Shown here in pieces: positions 9,836 to 19,600 of a stretch of DNA of 64,000 nucleotides (within the stretch, counting starts at the first letter, position 1; each line of letters begins with the position of its first letter). Under the pieces are notes generated by a model that was given only the letters and a program-made list of their open reading frames with translations, had not been told where the DNA came from and ran no database searches. Source of the DNA: Pedobacter roseus (GTDB taxonomy: Bacteria; Bacteroidota; Bacteroidia; Sphingobacteriales; Sphingobacteriaceae); contig NZ_CP060723.1 of NCBI RefSeq assembly GCF_014395225.1, positions 248,001 to 312,000 on the forward strand, written 5' to 3'. The position numbers and the translations under genes were made by a program.

Positions 9836-10675
9836 ATGAAAAAGACATTTTTGATGCTCATCTTTGCCGGTACCATATTAAACTGTGCTGCACAACAGAT
9901 AAGTGAAACCAAAACAGCTGTTAAAGTGGGAACGGATGCGGCTCAGCCTTTTCTGTTTTCTTTAAATACCTTAACTGCAGAGAACCCGCGTTGGAATATC
10001 CATTATTCGGGCAGCTATGGAGAGAGAACTAGCGGACAATTTGGTTATGATGGTTTAGGACAGCAGTTTGGTGTAAAAGGTTATTTGGGGAGCAGGTTTA
10101 CCTTATATGCAACAGCAGCAATAGGTTTTGCCAACGCTGGGGGCATTACCTCCGCTGAACAGGCTGAAGTAATCAGGGATTTGGTAGGAGGTAAGGGCAT
10201 TGCGGGTTTTAGGCTTGGCGCAGGTTTAGGATTGAGCAGAGATTGGTCGAACGTGGGTTCGGCAATTAGCAGGATTACAGCCTCTTTCGACCGCACAAAC
10301 TGGAGGATGGCAGGTAATCTCCGTTTTGAAAAAGCTTTTGATAAAAACAGGGATAAACTGGATTTTATTACCAGCTTCGGTTATCAGCATCGTATTTCAA
10401 ATATTTTGTACCTTGGTGTTGAAGCTTTGGGGCAGGACTTAGAAGGCTTTTGGGAAAAAGATGAGGCCGAAGGAGGTGCAAAAGTAATGATCGGTCCATC
10501 CATAAATCTCGAACCTAACCACTCCAAACTGTCGTTCTCAATTTCTGGAGGACCAGTTTTCTACGCCACCCGAAGTCAGGTAATCCCATCAGAGGCGATC
10601 CGCGAAATTGGTTCGGTAGCATCTGGCAATGGTTATACCATTAGGGCCCTAGTTAATTTTAATCTTCACCGCTAA
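9836..10675 (+). CDS. Hypothetical exported protein, beta-barrel-like
   Basis: A 279-residue protein with a signal peptide ending CAAQQIS. Alternating polar and hydrophobic stretches with many Gly and aromatic residues, repeated strand-like segments (GYLGSRFTLYATAAIGFAN, GSAISRITASFDRTNWRMAG) and a final segment TIRALVNFNLHR suggest an outer-membrane beta-barrel. I do not recognise the family. It sits between two phosphoesterase genes with 12- and 25-base gaps, so it is probably co-expressed with them, perhaps as their outer-membrane partner. Confidence 0.7.
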   Translation: MKKTFLMLIFAGTILNCAAQQISETKTAVKVGTDAAQPFLFSLNTLTAENPRWNIHYSGSYGERTSGQFGYDGLGQQFGVKGYLGSRFTLYATAAIGFANAGGITSAEQAEVIRDLVGGKGIAGFRLGAGLGLSRDWSNVGSAISRITASFDRTNWRMAGNLRFEKAFDKNRDKLDFITSFGYQHRISNILYLGVEALGQDLEGFWEKDEAEGGAKVMIGPSINLEPNHSKLSFSISGGPVFYATRSQVIPSEAIREIGSVASGNGYTIRALVNFNLHR

Positions 10676-10700
10676 TATTGCATGTATTCAGTTTAAGAAA

Positions 10701-13142
10701 ATGAAAAAAATATACTTTTTAATAGTGCTGTGTTTCCTTTTTATTCAAAAGGGATTTACACAGCTGCCTGGTAAAAACGAAGCCACCCAACAGATTTTAT
10801 TACCAAATGGGTGGAAACTGAGTCCGGCGGGTCACTCCTTACAATTGGGCGATCTGCCATTAAATATGCAGTTAAGTCCATCGGGCAAGTACCTTGCCAT
10901 TACCAATAACGGTCAAAGTACGCAGTCGCTTCAGTTGATTGATGCCAAAACCGAAAAAATCATCGATGAAAAAGTTTTGAGCAAATCGTGGTATGGCATT
11001 GCTTTTAGTAAAGATGAAAAACACCTTTATGCCTCAGGCGGTAACGATAACTGGATTTTAGATTTTAATATCCAGAACAATAAACTGGTGAAAAGCGACA
11101 CCATTAAACTGGGACCGATATGGCCAAAAGGAAAAATCAGTCCAGCGGGGATTGTGGTTAATAAAAACAATAATAAATTATTTACCGTAACTAAAGAAGA
11201 TAGTAGTTTATACATTATCAACCCTGTTGAAAAGAAAATCCTAAAGAAAATACAGCTGCCTGCAATTGCCTATAGCTGTGTTTTAGCTGCAGATGAAAGC
11301 AAGCTCTATATCTCACTCTGGGGCGGAAAATCTGTAGCGGTGATCGATCTCGCTGCTGAAAACGTTGAAAGGCTCATCCCTATAGGTGATCATCCAAACG
11401 AACTTTTACTCAATAAAAAGGGGAATACGTTGTTTGTGGCCAATGCAAATGATAATACAGTTTCGGTAATCAATACCCTGAACAACAAAGTAATTGAAAC
11501 CATTGCTACTACACTTTATGCTACGCAATTAACCGGTTCAACCACCAACGGTTTAGCATTAAGCACCAATGAGAAAACCTTGTACATTGCCAATGCGGAC
11601 AATAATTGTTTGGCCGTTTTTGATGTAAGTAAGCCCGGGGTAAGCCAGAGCCAGGGATTTATTCCGGTAGGCTGGTATCCAACGAGCGTTAAAGTATTGG
11701 GCTCGAAAATTTTGGTTACCAATGGCAAAGGCAATACCTCAATGGCCAATCCACAGGGGCCACAACCAATTTCTAAGGTAGATAACAGTGGTTACCAGAT
11801 GGGAAGCACGGCAAATAGCAGGCTGCAATACATAGCAGGATTGTTTAAAGGATCATTGTCTTTTATAGATACGCCAAAACCAGAGCAATTAAAAATATAC
11901 ACTAAACAGGTTTATGCCAATACCCCGTTTACTGATAAACGCACGGTTACAGCCGATGGTGAAGCCGGAAACCCAATTCCGCGCAAACAAGGAGAAAAAT
12001 CACCCATTAAACATGTTTTTTATATCATCAAAGAAAACAGAACTTACGATCAGGTACTTGGCGATGTTGTAAAAGGAAACGGCGATTCTACGTTAACGCT
12101 ATTTGGAAGAAAAATTACCCCTAACCAGCATGCCTTTGCAGAAAACTATGTGTTGCTTGATAATTTTTATGTGGATGCAGAAGTAAGTGCTGATGGACAC
12201 AATTGGAGTATGGCCGCTTATGCCACCGATGTAGTGGAAAAAACCTGGCCAACCAGTTATGGTGCACGCGGTGGCAGCACAACTTTCGAAGGGGGGCGGC
12301 CGGTTACCTATCCAAAAGGAGGTTTTATCTGGGATTACTGTCAGCGGGCAGGCGTAAGCTACCGCAGTTATGGAGAGTTTGGCGATTATGGCAAAGCAAA
12401 TATCAAATCGCTGCAGGGCCACATGTGTGCGGCTTCACCGGGTTTCGATATGGACATTAAAGATCAGGTGAGGGTAGATGCCTGGCAGCACGATTTCGAT
12501 TCTTTACTGGTGGCCGGTGTTGTACCTCAGTTTAGCACTTTAAGGATTTCAAACGACCATACCAGCGGACAAAAGAAAGGAAAATATTCGCCACAGGCCG
12601 CGGTTGCTGATAACGATTTAGCCGTAGGTCGTATTTTGGAACATTTATCGCATAGTAAAATCTGGAAAGAGTCTGTTGTGTTTATTTTGGAAGATGATGC
12701 ACAGAATGGTCCTGACCATGTTGATGCACACCGTTCGCCGGCTTACGTGGTTGGCCCTTACGTAAAAAGGAATACCCCTGTTCATACCATGTATTCTACT
12801 TCAGGCTTTTTAAGAACGATGGAACTTATTTTAGGCCTGCCGCCAATGAGCCAGTACGATGCTGCAGCAATGCCTTTATATGAATGTTTTACCGCTACAC
12901 CCGATTTTACACCTTACACTGTACTGCAGCCCCTGATCGATTTGGATACCCGGAATGTAGCCGTGAACGAGAGCAGTAAACGTTCCGAAATGTTTAACTT
13001 TGCAAAAGAAGATTCTGCACCCGATTTAGATTTGAATGAAGTGGTTTGGAAATCGGTTAAAGGCGAACAATCGGTAATGCCCGCACCAAAACGCAGTGCT
13101 TTCGTAATTTTGGAGAAAAAGAAAAAGGATGATGACGATTAG
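10701..13142 (+). CDS. YncE-like beta-propeller / phosphoesterase fusion
   Basis: An 813-residue exported protein (signal peptide ending GFTQL). Residues about 45-360 form a YncE/YVTN beta-propeller with repeats such as LYIANADNNCLAVFDVSKPG and LFVANANDNTVSVINTLNN. Residues about 430-740 are a phosphoesterase domain of the acid phosphatase/phospholipase C type: HVFYIIKENRTYDQVLGD at its start, then VSADGHNWSMAAYATD and FILEDDAQNGPDHVDAHRSP, which carries the acidic and His metal ligands. Such fusions are common in Bacteroidota; their substrate is not established. It is last in the operon with the metallophosphoesterase, and a very long hairpin follows the stop. Confidence 0.85.
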   Translation: MKKIYFLIVLCFLFIQKGFTQLPGKNEATQQILLPNGWKLSPAGHSLQLGDLPLNMQLSPSGKYLAITNNGQSTQSLQLIDAKTEKIIDEKVLSKSWYGIAFSKDEKHLYASGGNDNWILDFNIQNNKLVKSDTIKLGPIWPKGKISPAGIVVNKNNNKLFTVTKEDSSLYIINPVEKKILKKIQLPAIAYSCVLAADESKLYISLWGGKSVAVIDLAAENVERLIPIGDHPNELLLNKKGNTLFVANANDNTVSVINTLNNKVIETIATTLYATQLTGSTTNGLALSTNEKTLYIANADNNCLAVFDVSKPGVSQSQGFIPVGWYPTSVKVLGSKILVTNGKGNTSMANPQGPQPISKVDNSGYQMGSTANSRLQYIAGLFKGSLSFIDTPKPEQLKIYTKQVYANTPFTDKRTVTADGEAGNPIPRKQGEKSPIKHVFYIIKENRTYDQVLGDVVKGNGDSTLTLFGRKITPNQHAFAENYVLLDNFYVDAEVSADGHNWSMAAYATDVVEKTWPTSYGARGGSTTFEGGRPVTYPKGGFIWDYCQRAGVSYRSYGEFGDYGKANIKSLQGHMCAASPGFDMDIKDQVRVDAWQHDFDSLLVAGVVPQFSTLRISNDHTSGQKKGKYSPQAAVADNDLAVGRILEHLSHSKIWKESVVFILEDDAQNGPDHVDAHRSPAYVVGPYVKRNTPVHTMYSTSGFLRTMELILGLPPMSQYDAAAMPLYECFTATPDFTPYTVLQPLIDLDTRNVAVNESSKRSEMFNFAKEDSAPDLDLNEVVWKSVKGEQSVMPAPKRSAFVILEKKKKDDDD

Positions 13143-13157
13143 TCGTTAGTCATCAAC

Positions 13158-13214
13158 TTCTGTTAAACAAAGAGGCAATTTCCTAATTGGAAATTGCCTC
13201 TTTGTTTAACAGAA
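13158..13214. terminator. Long bidirectional hairpin terminator
   Basis: A perfect 26-bp stem with a 5-base loop (TAATT, 13184-13188): arms 13158-13183 and 13189-13214. The stem contains GAGGCAATTTCC against GGAAATTGCCTC. It lies between the convergent phosphoesterase gene and msrA, so it can end both transcripts. The stem is much longer than a usual intrinsic terminator. Confidence 0.75.
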
Positions 13215-13313
13215 AATCGTCGTTGCAAATCCAATTTTTCATCGATGGAGCAATCTTTATAGCCGGACTCACAAACATTCAAGATTACTTTTTGCGTCTC
13301 AATACGAGATTAT

Positions 13314-13802
13314 TTACAACTTCCATTCTGGTCTTTCGAAATGGCAGGTATAACCATAAGGGTTTTTCTGTAAATAATCCTGATGTTCTTCTTCCGCATT
13401 CCAGAAATCGGTTTCAGGTACCACTTCGGTTACAATTTTGCCCGGCCACTTGCCTGATGCATCCAGTTCTGCAATTAATGCATCGGCCGTATTTTTTTGT
13501 TCTTCACTATTATAAAATATGGCCGATCGGTACGATGCACCAACATCATTTCCTTGTCTGTTACGTGTGCTCGGATCATGGATCTGGAAAAAATATTCCA
13601 ATAACTTACGGTAGGTTAAAACAGTGGGATCAAAGGTAACTTCAATGGCTTCGGCATGTGTTCCATGGTTCCTGTAAGTGGCATTTGGGACATCTCCACC
13701 GGTATAACCTACAACCGTAGAAATTACACCTGGGTAATGACGGATAAGTTCTTCTACTCCCCAAAAGCACCCGCCTGCAAGAATGGCTTTTTCAGTATTC
13801 AT
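13314..13802 (-). CDS. msrA: Peptide-methionine (S)-S-oxide reductase
   Basis: A 162-residue MsrA, full length for a single-domain form. It reduces methionine-S-sulfoxide in proteins and so repairs oxidative damage in the cytoplasm. The catalytic motif GGCFWGVEE is at residues 10-18 (nucleophile Cys12); [16 protein letters not shown] and the [23 protein letters not shown] substrate-binding region follow in the usual order, the last quoted here in shortened sense as [14 protein letters not shown]. No MsrB domain is fused. It stands alone, with a shared hairpin terminator downstream. Confidence 0.96.
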   Translation of the reverse strand: MNTEKAILAGGCFWGVEELIRHYPGVISTVVGYTGGDVPNATYRNHGTHAEAIEVTFDPTVLTYRKLLEYFFQIHDPSTRNRQGNDVGASYRSAIFYNSEEQKNTADALIAELDASGKWPGKIVTEVVPETDFWNAEEEHQDYLQKNPYGYTCHFERPEWKL

Positions 13803-14189
13803 ATATTTCTTTCCTCTTTTTTTAATTAATTAAAGATACGGCGAAGATGTGTAAAAGGAAAGTAAAGAAGCGTGGCTGTTTAGTTGTATAGGTTAAGGGA
13901 ATATAAATACAAAACTGATATTTAGAGCGCAAGGCCTGTGTTAAGCACCGAGTTTCTCCCCGTTTTACACTTCGCTTCCTCGCGCCTCGTTGCTGCAGGG
14001 TAATGCTTCAGCCGGGGCTAATGGGGCAAAACAGCTTTTCATTTTTGAGGTTGCAGGGCGCATAAGCGCTTGTTCCTAAACTCGCCAAGAACCACAGGTC
14101 GCTTATTTCTATTTCGGTCGGTGAGATACCCGATAGATTGAATATTTTATTTTGCCACAGCCCGATAGATCAAAATTTATCGCATTCTA
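13803..14189. other. Intergenic stretch without a recognised gene
   Basis: No coding frame is convincing. 13924-14110 is noticeably richer in G+C than the surrounding intergenic DNA and contains GCGCATAAGCGC (14059-14070). The word CCCGATAGAT occurs twice close together (near 14130 and 14161). It may be the remains of an intergenic repeat. No RNA gene was recognised. Confidence 0.35.
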
Positions 14190-14954
14190 CTAACTGCCAA
14201 AAGCGAAGTCCATAAAACTTACATTGTTTTTTCGTGAGGAGCTTACCGCGATTCCTTTTTCTGCCTCACCGGTAAAAGTAAAACCTTCCAGTTCGTCAGT
14301 TTTGTCGGTATCAATTACAGCTATAACCGATTCGTGCCCAATTGAGAGAGATTTTTCCAGGTCGAGGAAAGTTAATCGCCATTTGCGGCCTTCCACTTGG
14401 TTCTGGATCAAAACCAATATACCTTTATCTGCTATCCAATGCAGGTTCTGTATCCATGGCGAGCAGGTGAATTTTTTAAATAGAATTTCTTTCTCGCTTG
14501 TTTTATTGGCTTTTGATAAGGCTTTTGGATCATACAGGCGTACTTCGTTTGCTTTATTGCCATAATCGGCAGTGGCTACAAACCATTTCCCTTTATATCT
14601 CACATATTCTGGTCGTGTACCCTGGATACAAGCATCATCTTCGATGGTTTTGATTAGGTTTCCATCCAACGTTTTAGATTTTAAGAAACCATCCCAATTG
14701 ATGCAGTTGATTACTGCTTTCCAAACGGTGCCTGCTGCATTTTGACGTACCGAATTGCCCACAAATGTTGGTAAACCCTTATGGTAGGCTATCCCGGTAG
14801 GGTGTTTGATGATATTTTCGCCTTTAACGGTAAAGCGATATTCTTTTTGCTGGTAAATTAATGAATCTTTTTGAAGCTGATATTCACGCATTACACCAAC
14901 CTCCCTATCTCCATAAAGAAAATAACGCCCATTTTGGTGAGAAACCCCTGGCAT
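14190..14954 (-). CDS. Secreted protein of unknown function, body of a frameshifted gene
   Basis: The open frame from 14954 gives 254 residues beginning MPGVSHQNGRYFLYGDREVG, with WD/propeller-like segments (GIAYHKGLPTFVGNSV, GTRPEYVRYKGKWFVATADY, DELEGFTFTGEAEKGIAVSS). It lacks any export signal in this frame. A signal peptide starts at 15064 in another frame, 2 bases after the stop of the upstream YdcF-type gene, as expected for an operon. One extra base near 14956-14960 would join the two frames (IDSLG then RMPG). Either the gene is broken or the sequence has a one-base error. I do not recognise the family. Confidence 0.7.
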   Translation of the reverse strand: MPGVSHQNGRYFLYGDREVGVMREYQLQKDSLIYQQKEYRFTVKGENIIKHPTGIAYHKGLPTFVGNSVRQNAAGTVWKAVINCINWDGFLKSKTLDGNLIKTIEDDACIQGTRPEYVRYKGKWFVATADYGNKANEVRLYDPKALSKANKTSEKEILFKKFTCSPWIQNLHWIADKGILVLIQNQVEGRKWRLTFLDLEKSLSIGHESVIAVIDTDKTDELEGFTFTGEAEKGIAVSSSRKNNVSFMDFAFGS

Positions 14955-15064
14955 GCGCCCAATGAGTCGATTGTAACTGTTTTCGTGATTTTTCCATCCG
15001 TTTTGCTGTATCTGGCGACAAAAAACATTACGATAAGGACTAAAACAGGGTTTAATGTTTTCAT
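14891..15064 (-). other. Out-of-frame signal peptide of the gene at 14190-14954
   Basis: ATG at 15064 opens a 57-codon frame: MKTLNPVLVLIVMFFVARYS is a typical signal peptide, followed by KTDGKITKTVTIDSLG, after which the frame becomes meaningless and stops at 14891. The distance 15064 to 14954 is 110 bases (two beyond a multiple of three), so one base is missing relative to an intact gene. The start is 2 bases after the TAA of the upstream gene. Confidence 0.65.
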
Positions 15065-15066
15065 GA

Positions 15067-16314
15067 TTATGGATCTAAAGGTTCATCAAAATCTATCTGT
15101 AAGGAAGCGGTATTCAGGTAAAATTCTGATTCGGTTTCACTCAGACGTTTTCCGTTTTTGTAAGGATAATAGCCCAGTTCTTTTTTACAGCGCTCTGGCA
15201 GGATATCGGTGATGTAATAGCTCTGAGATTTTACGGTACAAACCATCCCAGCTTTATCTACCGGCATACCGTATCTGAAAATCAGCCTTGCGCAATTGCG
15301 CAGGTTGGTGGTGGTGTGGCGGGCATGCGGCTCCATGATAATGGCACTTTCGGGTATCCGGAGCGTCTCCATTAAAAATTTCTTCATTTCATAAGCTTCA
15401 CTAAACTTGGTTTTATAGGGATGTACCCGTCCGCCTGAAACCACGATGAACGGTGCCGCACCTTTCTGGTACTGCAAAGCGGCTAAACGGCAACGGATCA
15501 TACCACCGGCGCTTAGCGCAACCTCTTTTTCCTCAGGTCCCGCACCAGGAACTAAAATCACACTGTAAGGATATTTTTTCCAATCTGTTTTTTTGATCTG
15601 GTTAAAAGCTCTAAGATTTACACCTTTTAACATCGGTTCATAATCGGCCGCATCGTTTCTTTCGTTCAGTTCTAAAGCCGTTAAGGCAAACTGCATGGCC
15701 GGTTCAAAAAACAGGTTGTCCTTATTTTGAAGTGTTAAACTGGCATTGGCTGCGGTGAGTTCTGCATATTCTTTATCCTTCAAACTGAAGCTTATAGAAT
15801 CGATTTTAGGATAATTGGGTTTATTCCCCTCAACATATACCCCAATGGCGTAATTAATGGCATTGATATCCTGTTCCCAGGCTTTGATTAAAAGGTTTTT
15901 ATTTGATTCCTTACCGTATAGGCTGTAGCAGCCAGAAGGAATCAAGTGCTCCCTCACCAGTTTTCCTAAAGCATTATCTTCAGCGTAAATAGTTGCCAAC
16001 CGGGCACTAATATGTTCAATTTCTAAAAAAGAAAATTTTAAAGCTTTAGCATAACATTGTATTTCGGCCTTGCAATTTTTTAAAGCCTCATTTAGCTGTA
16101 CAGTTTTTGATTTCTGTATATGCCGTAATGCGGTGTCAGCCGATAGCATTTTGCGCAGGTCGGGCAGTTGCTGAAATAAGGTGAGCAGGTAATAATTTTT
16201 GTATTGTACTTCGTTTCTGGTCCTGATTAAAGGGTAAGATTGACGAGGTAGATCCTGTGCTGATAAGCCTTTGCAAAAAAGACAGAGTAAGAGGAAAGTA
16301 TAAAAGGATTTCAT
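15067..16314 (-). CDS. YdcF/ElyC/SanA-family exported protein
   Basis: A 415-residue protein with a signal peptide (MKSFYTFLLLCLFCKGLSAQ). The C-terminal half (about 250-400) is a DUF218 YdcF-like domain: SVILVPGAGPEEKE, then PFIVVSGGRVHPYKTKFSEA, EPHARHTTTNLRNCARL and VKSQSYYITD in the usual order. The family is thought to act in envelope or peptidoglycan metabolism, but its reaction is unknown. The N-terminal 230 residues are helical and specific to this protein. It is followed, 2 bases later, by the frameshifted secreted-protein gene. Confidence 0.85.
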   Translation of the reverse strand: MKSFYTFLLLCLFCKGLSAQDLPRQSYPLIRTRNEVQYKNYYLLTLFQQLPDLRKMLSADTALRHIQKSKTVQLNEALKNCKAEIQCYAKALKFSFLEIEHISARLATIYAEDNALGKLVREHLIPSGCYSLYGKESNKNLLIKAWEQDINAINYAIGVYVEGNKPNYPKIDSISFSLKDKEYAELTAANASLTLQNKDNLFFEPAMQFALTALELNERNDAADYEPMLKGVNLRAFNQIKKTDWKKYPYSVILVPGAGPEEKEVALSAGGMIRCRLAALQYQKGAAPFIVVSGGRVHPYKTKFSEAYEMKKFLMETLRIPESAIIMEPHARHTTTNLRNCARLIFRYGMPVDKAGMVCTVKSQSYYITDILPERCKKELGYYPYKNGKRLSETESEFYLNTASLQIDFDEPLDP

Positions 16315-16636
16315 CGGAAAATTTTGATTACAAATTTAAATGCCAGCCGTTAAAGAAAGATTAACAAGCTGTTACATTTTTAAGTTATTAAATCGATTTA
16401 GTATTAGGCTGATCATACTTAATATTAATTTAAAGTACCTGCTGAAAATCGGTATATAGAGTTAACGTAATGGATACATAGTGTTAAAATTACACTTATA
16501 CTTTTGCCGCTGTAGAACGCTCCATAAATTAACCTGTTAACTTAAAAGGATAAGCCTATGTAAATTTAAAATCTACGCTTCTACTTAAAAACACAAAACC
16601 CAATTATATTTCAAAATCATTACTAAGAACAAAAAG
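16315..16636. other. Divergent intergenic region before susC
   Basis: No gene is seen. The stretch separates the divergent YdcF-type gene and the first susC. It holds the susC promoter and palindrome at 16479-16506, leaving an untranslated leader of about 125 bases before the ATG at 16637. No riboswitch or clear hairpin was recognised in the leader. Confidence 0.5.
16479..16506 (+). promoter_or_regulatory. susC promoter -7 box with operator-like palindrome
   Basis: TACTTTTG at 16499-16506 matches TAnnTTTG. Directly upstream, 16479-16496 reads TAGTGT-TAAAATT-ACACT, identical over 18 bp to 2059-2076 at the MFS promoter. It fills the space between -33 and -7, where a bound repressor would block RNA polymerase. 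No -33 TTG is seen at the right spacing. Confidence 0.55.
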
Positions 16637-19600
16637 ATGACATCATTTTTTTTAACCGCCGGTATAAAAAATACCTGCCGGAAATTGCTTTTGCCTTTAG
16701 GGTTACTGGCCATCTGTAATTCAGACGCACTAGCAGTAAACCACGGTATGTTTGCACCAGGCTTACACCGTAAAACATTTGCTTCAGTGAGCGGAACGGT
16801 TACCGACCAAAACAACCAACCTTTACCAGGCGTAAGTGTATTTGAAAAAAAGACAAAAAAAACAACGGTTACCGATATAAATGGTAAATATTTAATCAAT
16901 GTTGATGAAGGCGCTGTGCTGGTATTTTCATACATCGGTTACGATAACCAGGAAGTGGTGGTTAATGGCCGCCAAAATATTAATATCATTTTAAAAGAAA
17001 GCAGCAATACTTTAAATGAAGTGGTGGCTATCGGGTACCAGAAAATCAGGAAATCTGATGTAACAGGTGCCATCAGCAGCGTTAAGGCCAGCGAAATGAA
17101 CTTAACTTCACCTACTGTTGGTCAGGCTTTAGTGGGTAAGGTTGCCGGGGTACAGGTATCGCAAACCAGTGGTGCACCCTATTCGGGCACTAAAATCAGG
17201 GTGAGGGGTATCGGTTCTATTAATGCCAGTTCCGATCCATTATATGTAATTGATGGTTATCCGGCCGGAAATAATGTATCTATCAACCCTGAGGATATTG
17301 AAACCATCGACATTTTAAAGGATGCAGCCTCTGCAGCCATTTATGGTTCCAGAGCATCGGGTGGGGTAGTGTTAATTACCACCAAAAGAGGTACTGACGG
17401 AAAGGGAAAGTTTGAATACGATGTTCAGGGTGGTGTTTCTCAGTTGGCTAAAAAAGTGAAACTATTGGATGCCAACCAGTTTATCCAATTGCTAATTGAT
17501 GGAAGAAACAATGCTTATAAAGATTTATGGGTAAACTCGGGTAAAACCTGGAATGATGCCATGTTTAGCGATAACAACACTACCCGTATTGCCAATGTAG
17601 GTAACGGAAGCAGCGTAAGTATTCCAGCGGATCTTTATAATTTTAGCACTCAACAGGCCATTCCGGCAACCTATAATACCGATTGGCAGGACGAGCTTTA
17701 CCGCAATGCTGCTTTTCAGCGCCATAACCTTTCATTTTCGGGCGGTACCAAAGATGTTAAATACTTTTTAAGTGGTGGTTATCAGAATAACGACGGTATT
17801 GTTACCAACACTAATCAAAAAGTAACCAACTTTAGAGGCAATATTGAGGGCAAAGTGAGCGAGCGCTTACGTGTAGGCGCAAATATTGCTTATACAAATA
17901 ACGATAACAGAGAGGTACAGGAAGGTCGTTATAATTTAAGTCCGATGATGTCTGCATTAATTTATTTGCCTTATCTGCCTGCAAGAGATGCCAACGGCAA
18001 CCCTGTTCAGTTTGGTATGGGTGCTTTGTCTTCTCAATACGGTATCCAGAACCCCGAAAACCCTTTGGCTACAGTTGAGCAGTTAAAGATTACCAGAAAA
18101 AGCAATAGAAGTAGTTATAATGCTAATGCTACTTACAAAATTTTAGAGGGACTTAATTTTAAGGCTAACTTAGGAACACAAACATACAACGAAAAATACG
18201 ATTATTATTTGCCTACCAGCTTAAGTAGTGGCAATACCCCACCTTACTCGCCCGAATCGATTAGGGCCGCAAATGCCATAGCACAAACCCTTAGTCAGGT
18301 AGATCAACTGGCAGAGTTTACTTTAAATTACAATAAAACATTCGGTAAACATAGCATAGATGTTTTAGGCGGTTATTCTGCTCAGAAAACATCCAGCGAT
18401 CAGATTAGGGTAGCGGCAAGCGGATTTCAAAATGATTACATTGGTGAAATTACAGATAAAGGAGCGGATGCAGGTTTTTTTACATTAGACCGTAACAGAA
18501 CTGGTAAAACAGTAACCACTTTACTTTCTTACTTTGGCCGTTTCAGTTATAATTATGCCGGCAAATACTTTTTAACCGGTTCCTTCCGTCGCGATGGTTC
18601 ATCCAGGTTTGGTCCGTTAAACAAGTATGGTAACTTCCCTTCGATAGCCGCGGGCTGGAATTTATCTGATGAAAGTTTTTACAATAACTTTTTAGGTGAA
18701 CAATCTAGGGTTAAACTAAGGGCCAGCTGGGGCTTAAGCGGAAATAACAATATCCCAGATTACCGTACACAGCAAGAGCTAAACGCACCAGGTGGTGCAG
18801 TTTTCGGTAGTGCGATTTCTACCGCCATTTGGCCAAGTAGTATTCAGGATAGAAGATTAGGATGGGAATCTACTTCCCAGTTTAACTTCGGTACGGATAT
18901 CAGTCTGTTCAAAAACCGTGTATCCATCATGGCGAATTACTACTTAAGTTACTCTTTCAACTTGTTGTTTAACAAACCGCTTTCGGCAATTGCTGGCAGT
19001 TCAACAATTTTAACTAATCTTACTGATAGTAAGGTGCGTAATAAGGGCTTCGATTTGCAGATTGATGGCAAAATTATCCAAAATGGAGACTTTACTTTGG
19101 GCTTAAGCGGAAACATCGCGGCAAACCGGAATAAGGTTTTAGACCTTGGCGGTAACAGTACAATATTTACGGCCGGTGCAGAACGCTCGTACATTACACA
19201 TGTTACGCAAGAGGGCCAGCCAATTGGTATGTTTTATGGATTTAAGGTTTTGGGACGGATTACGGCCGATAATTTAGGCAAAGTTGCCCCATCAGCTTCT
19301 TCTACCAACCCGGCGAAAATCGGCGATCTGTATTTTCAGGATACCGATGGAAACGGCATTGTTAACGATGCGGATAAAACTGTAATCGGCACACCATATG
19401 CGAAATTTACTTATGGTTTCGCCCTAAATACCTCTTACAAAACTTTCGATTTAAGAGCATCGTTCAACGGATCGTACGGGAACCAGGTTTTAGATGGACA
19501 GGATTATTACCTGTACAACTTTGAAGGCTCTGGAAACCAATATGCAGAGGTTGCTGACCGTTACAGAAATGAATCTAATCCGGGCAGTGGTTTAAATTAC

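Noticed and set aside
13187..13639. 150-codon plus-strand frame over msrA
   Set aside because: It begins inside the long terminator hairpin and lies opposite msrA, whose motifs are complete; the translation has no protein-like pattern.
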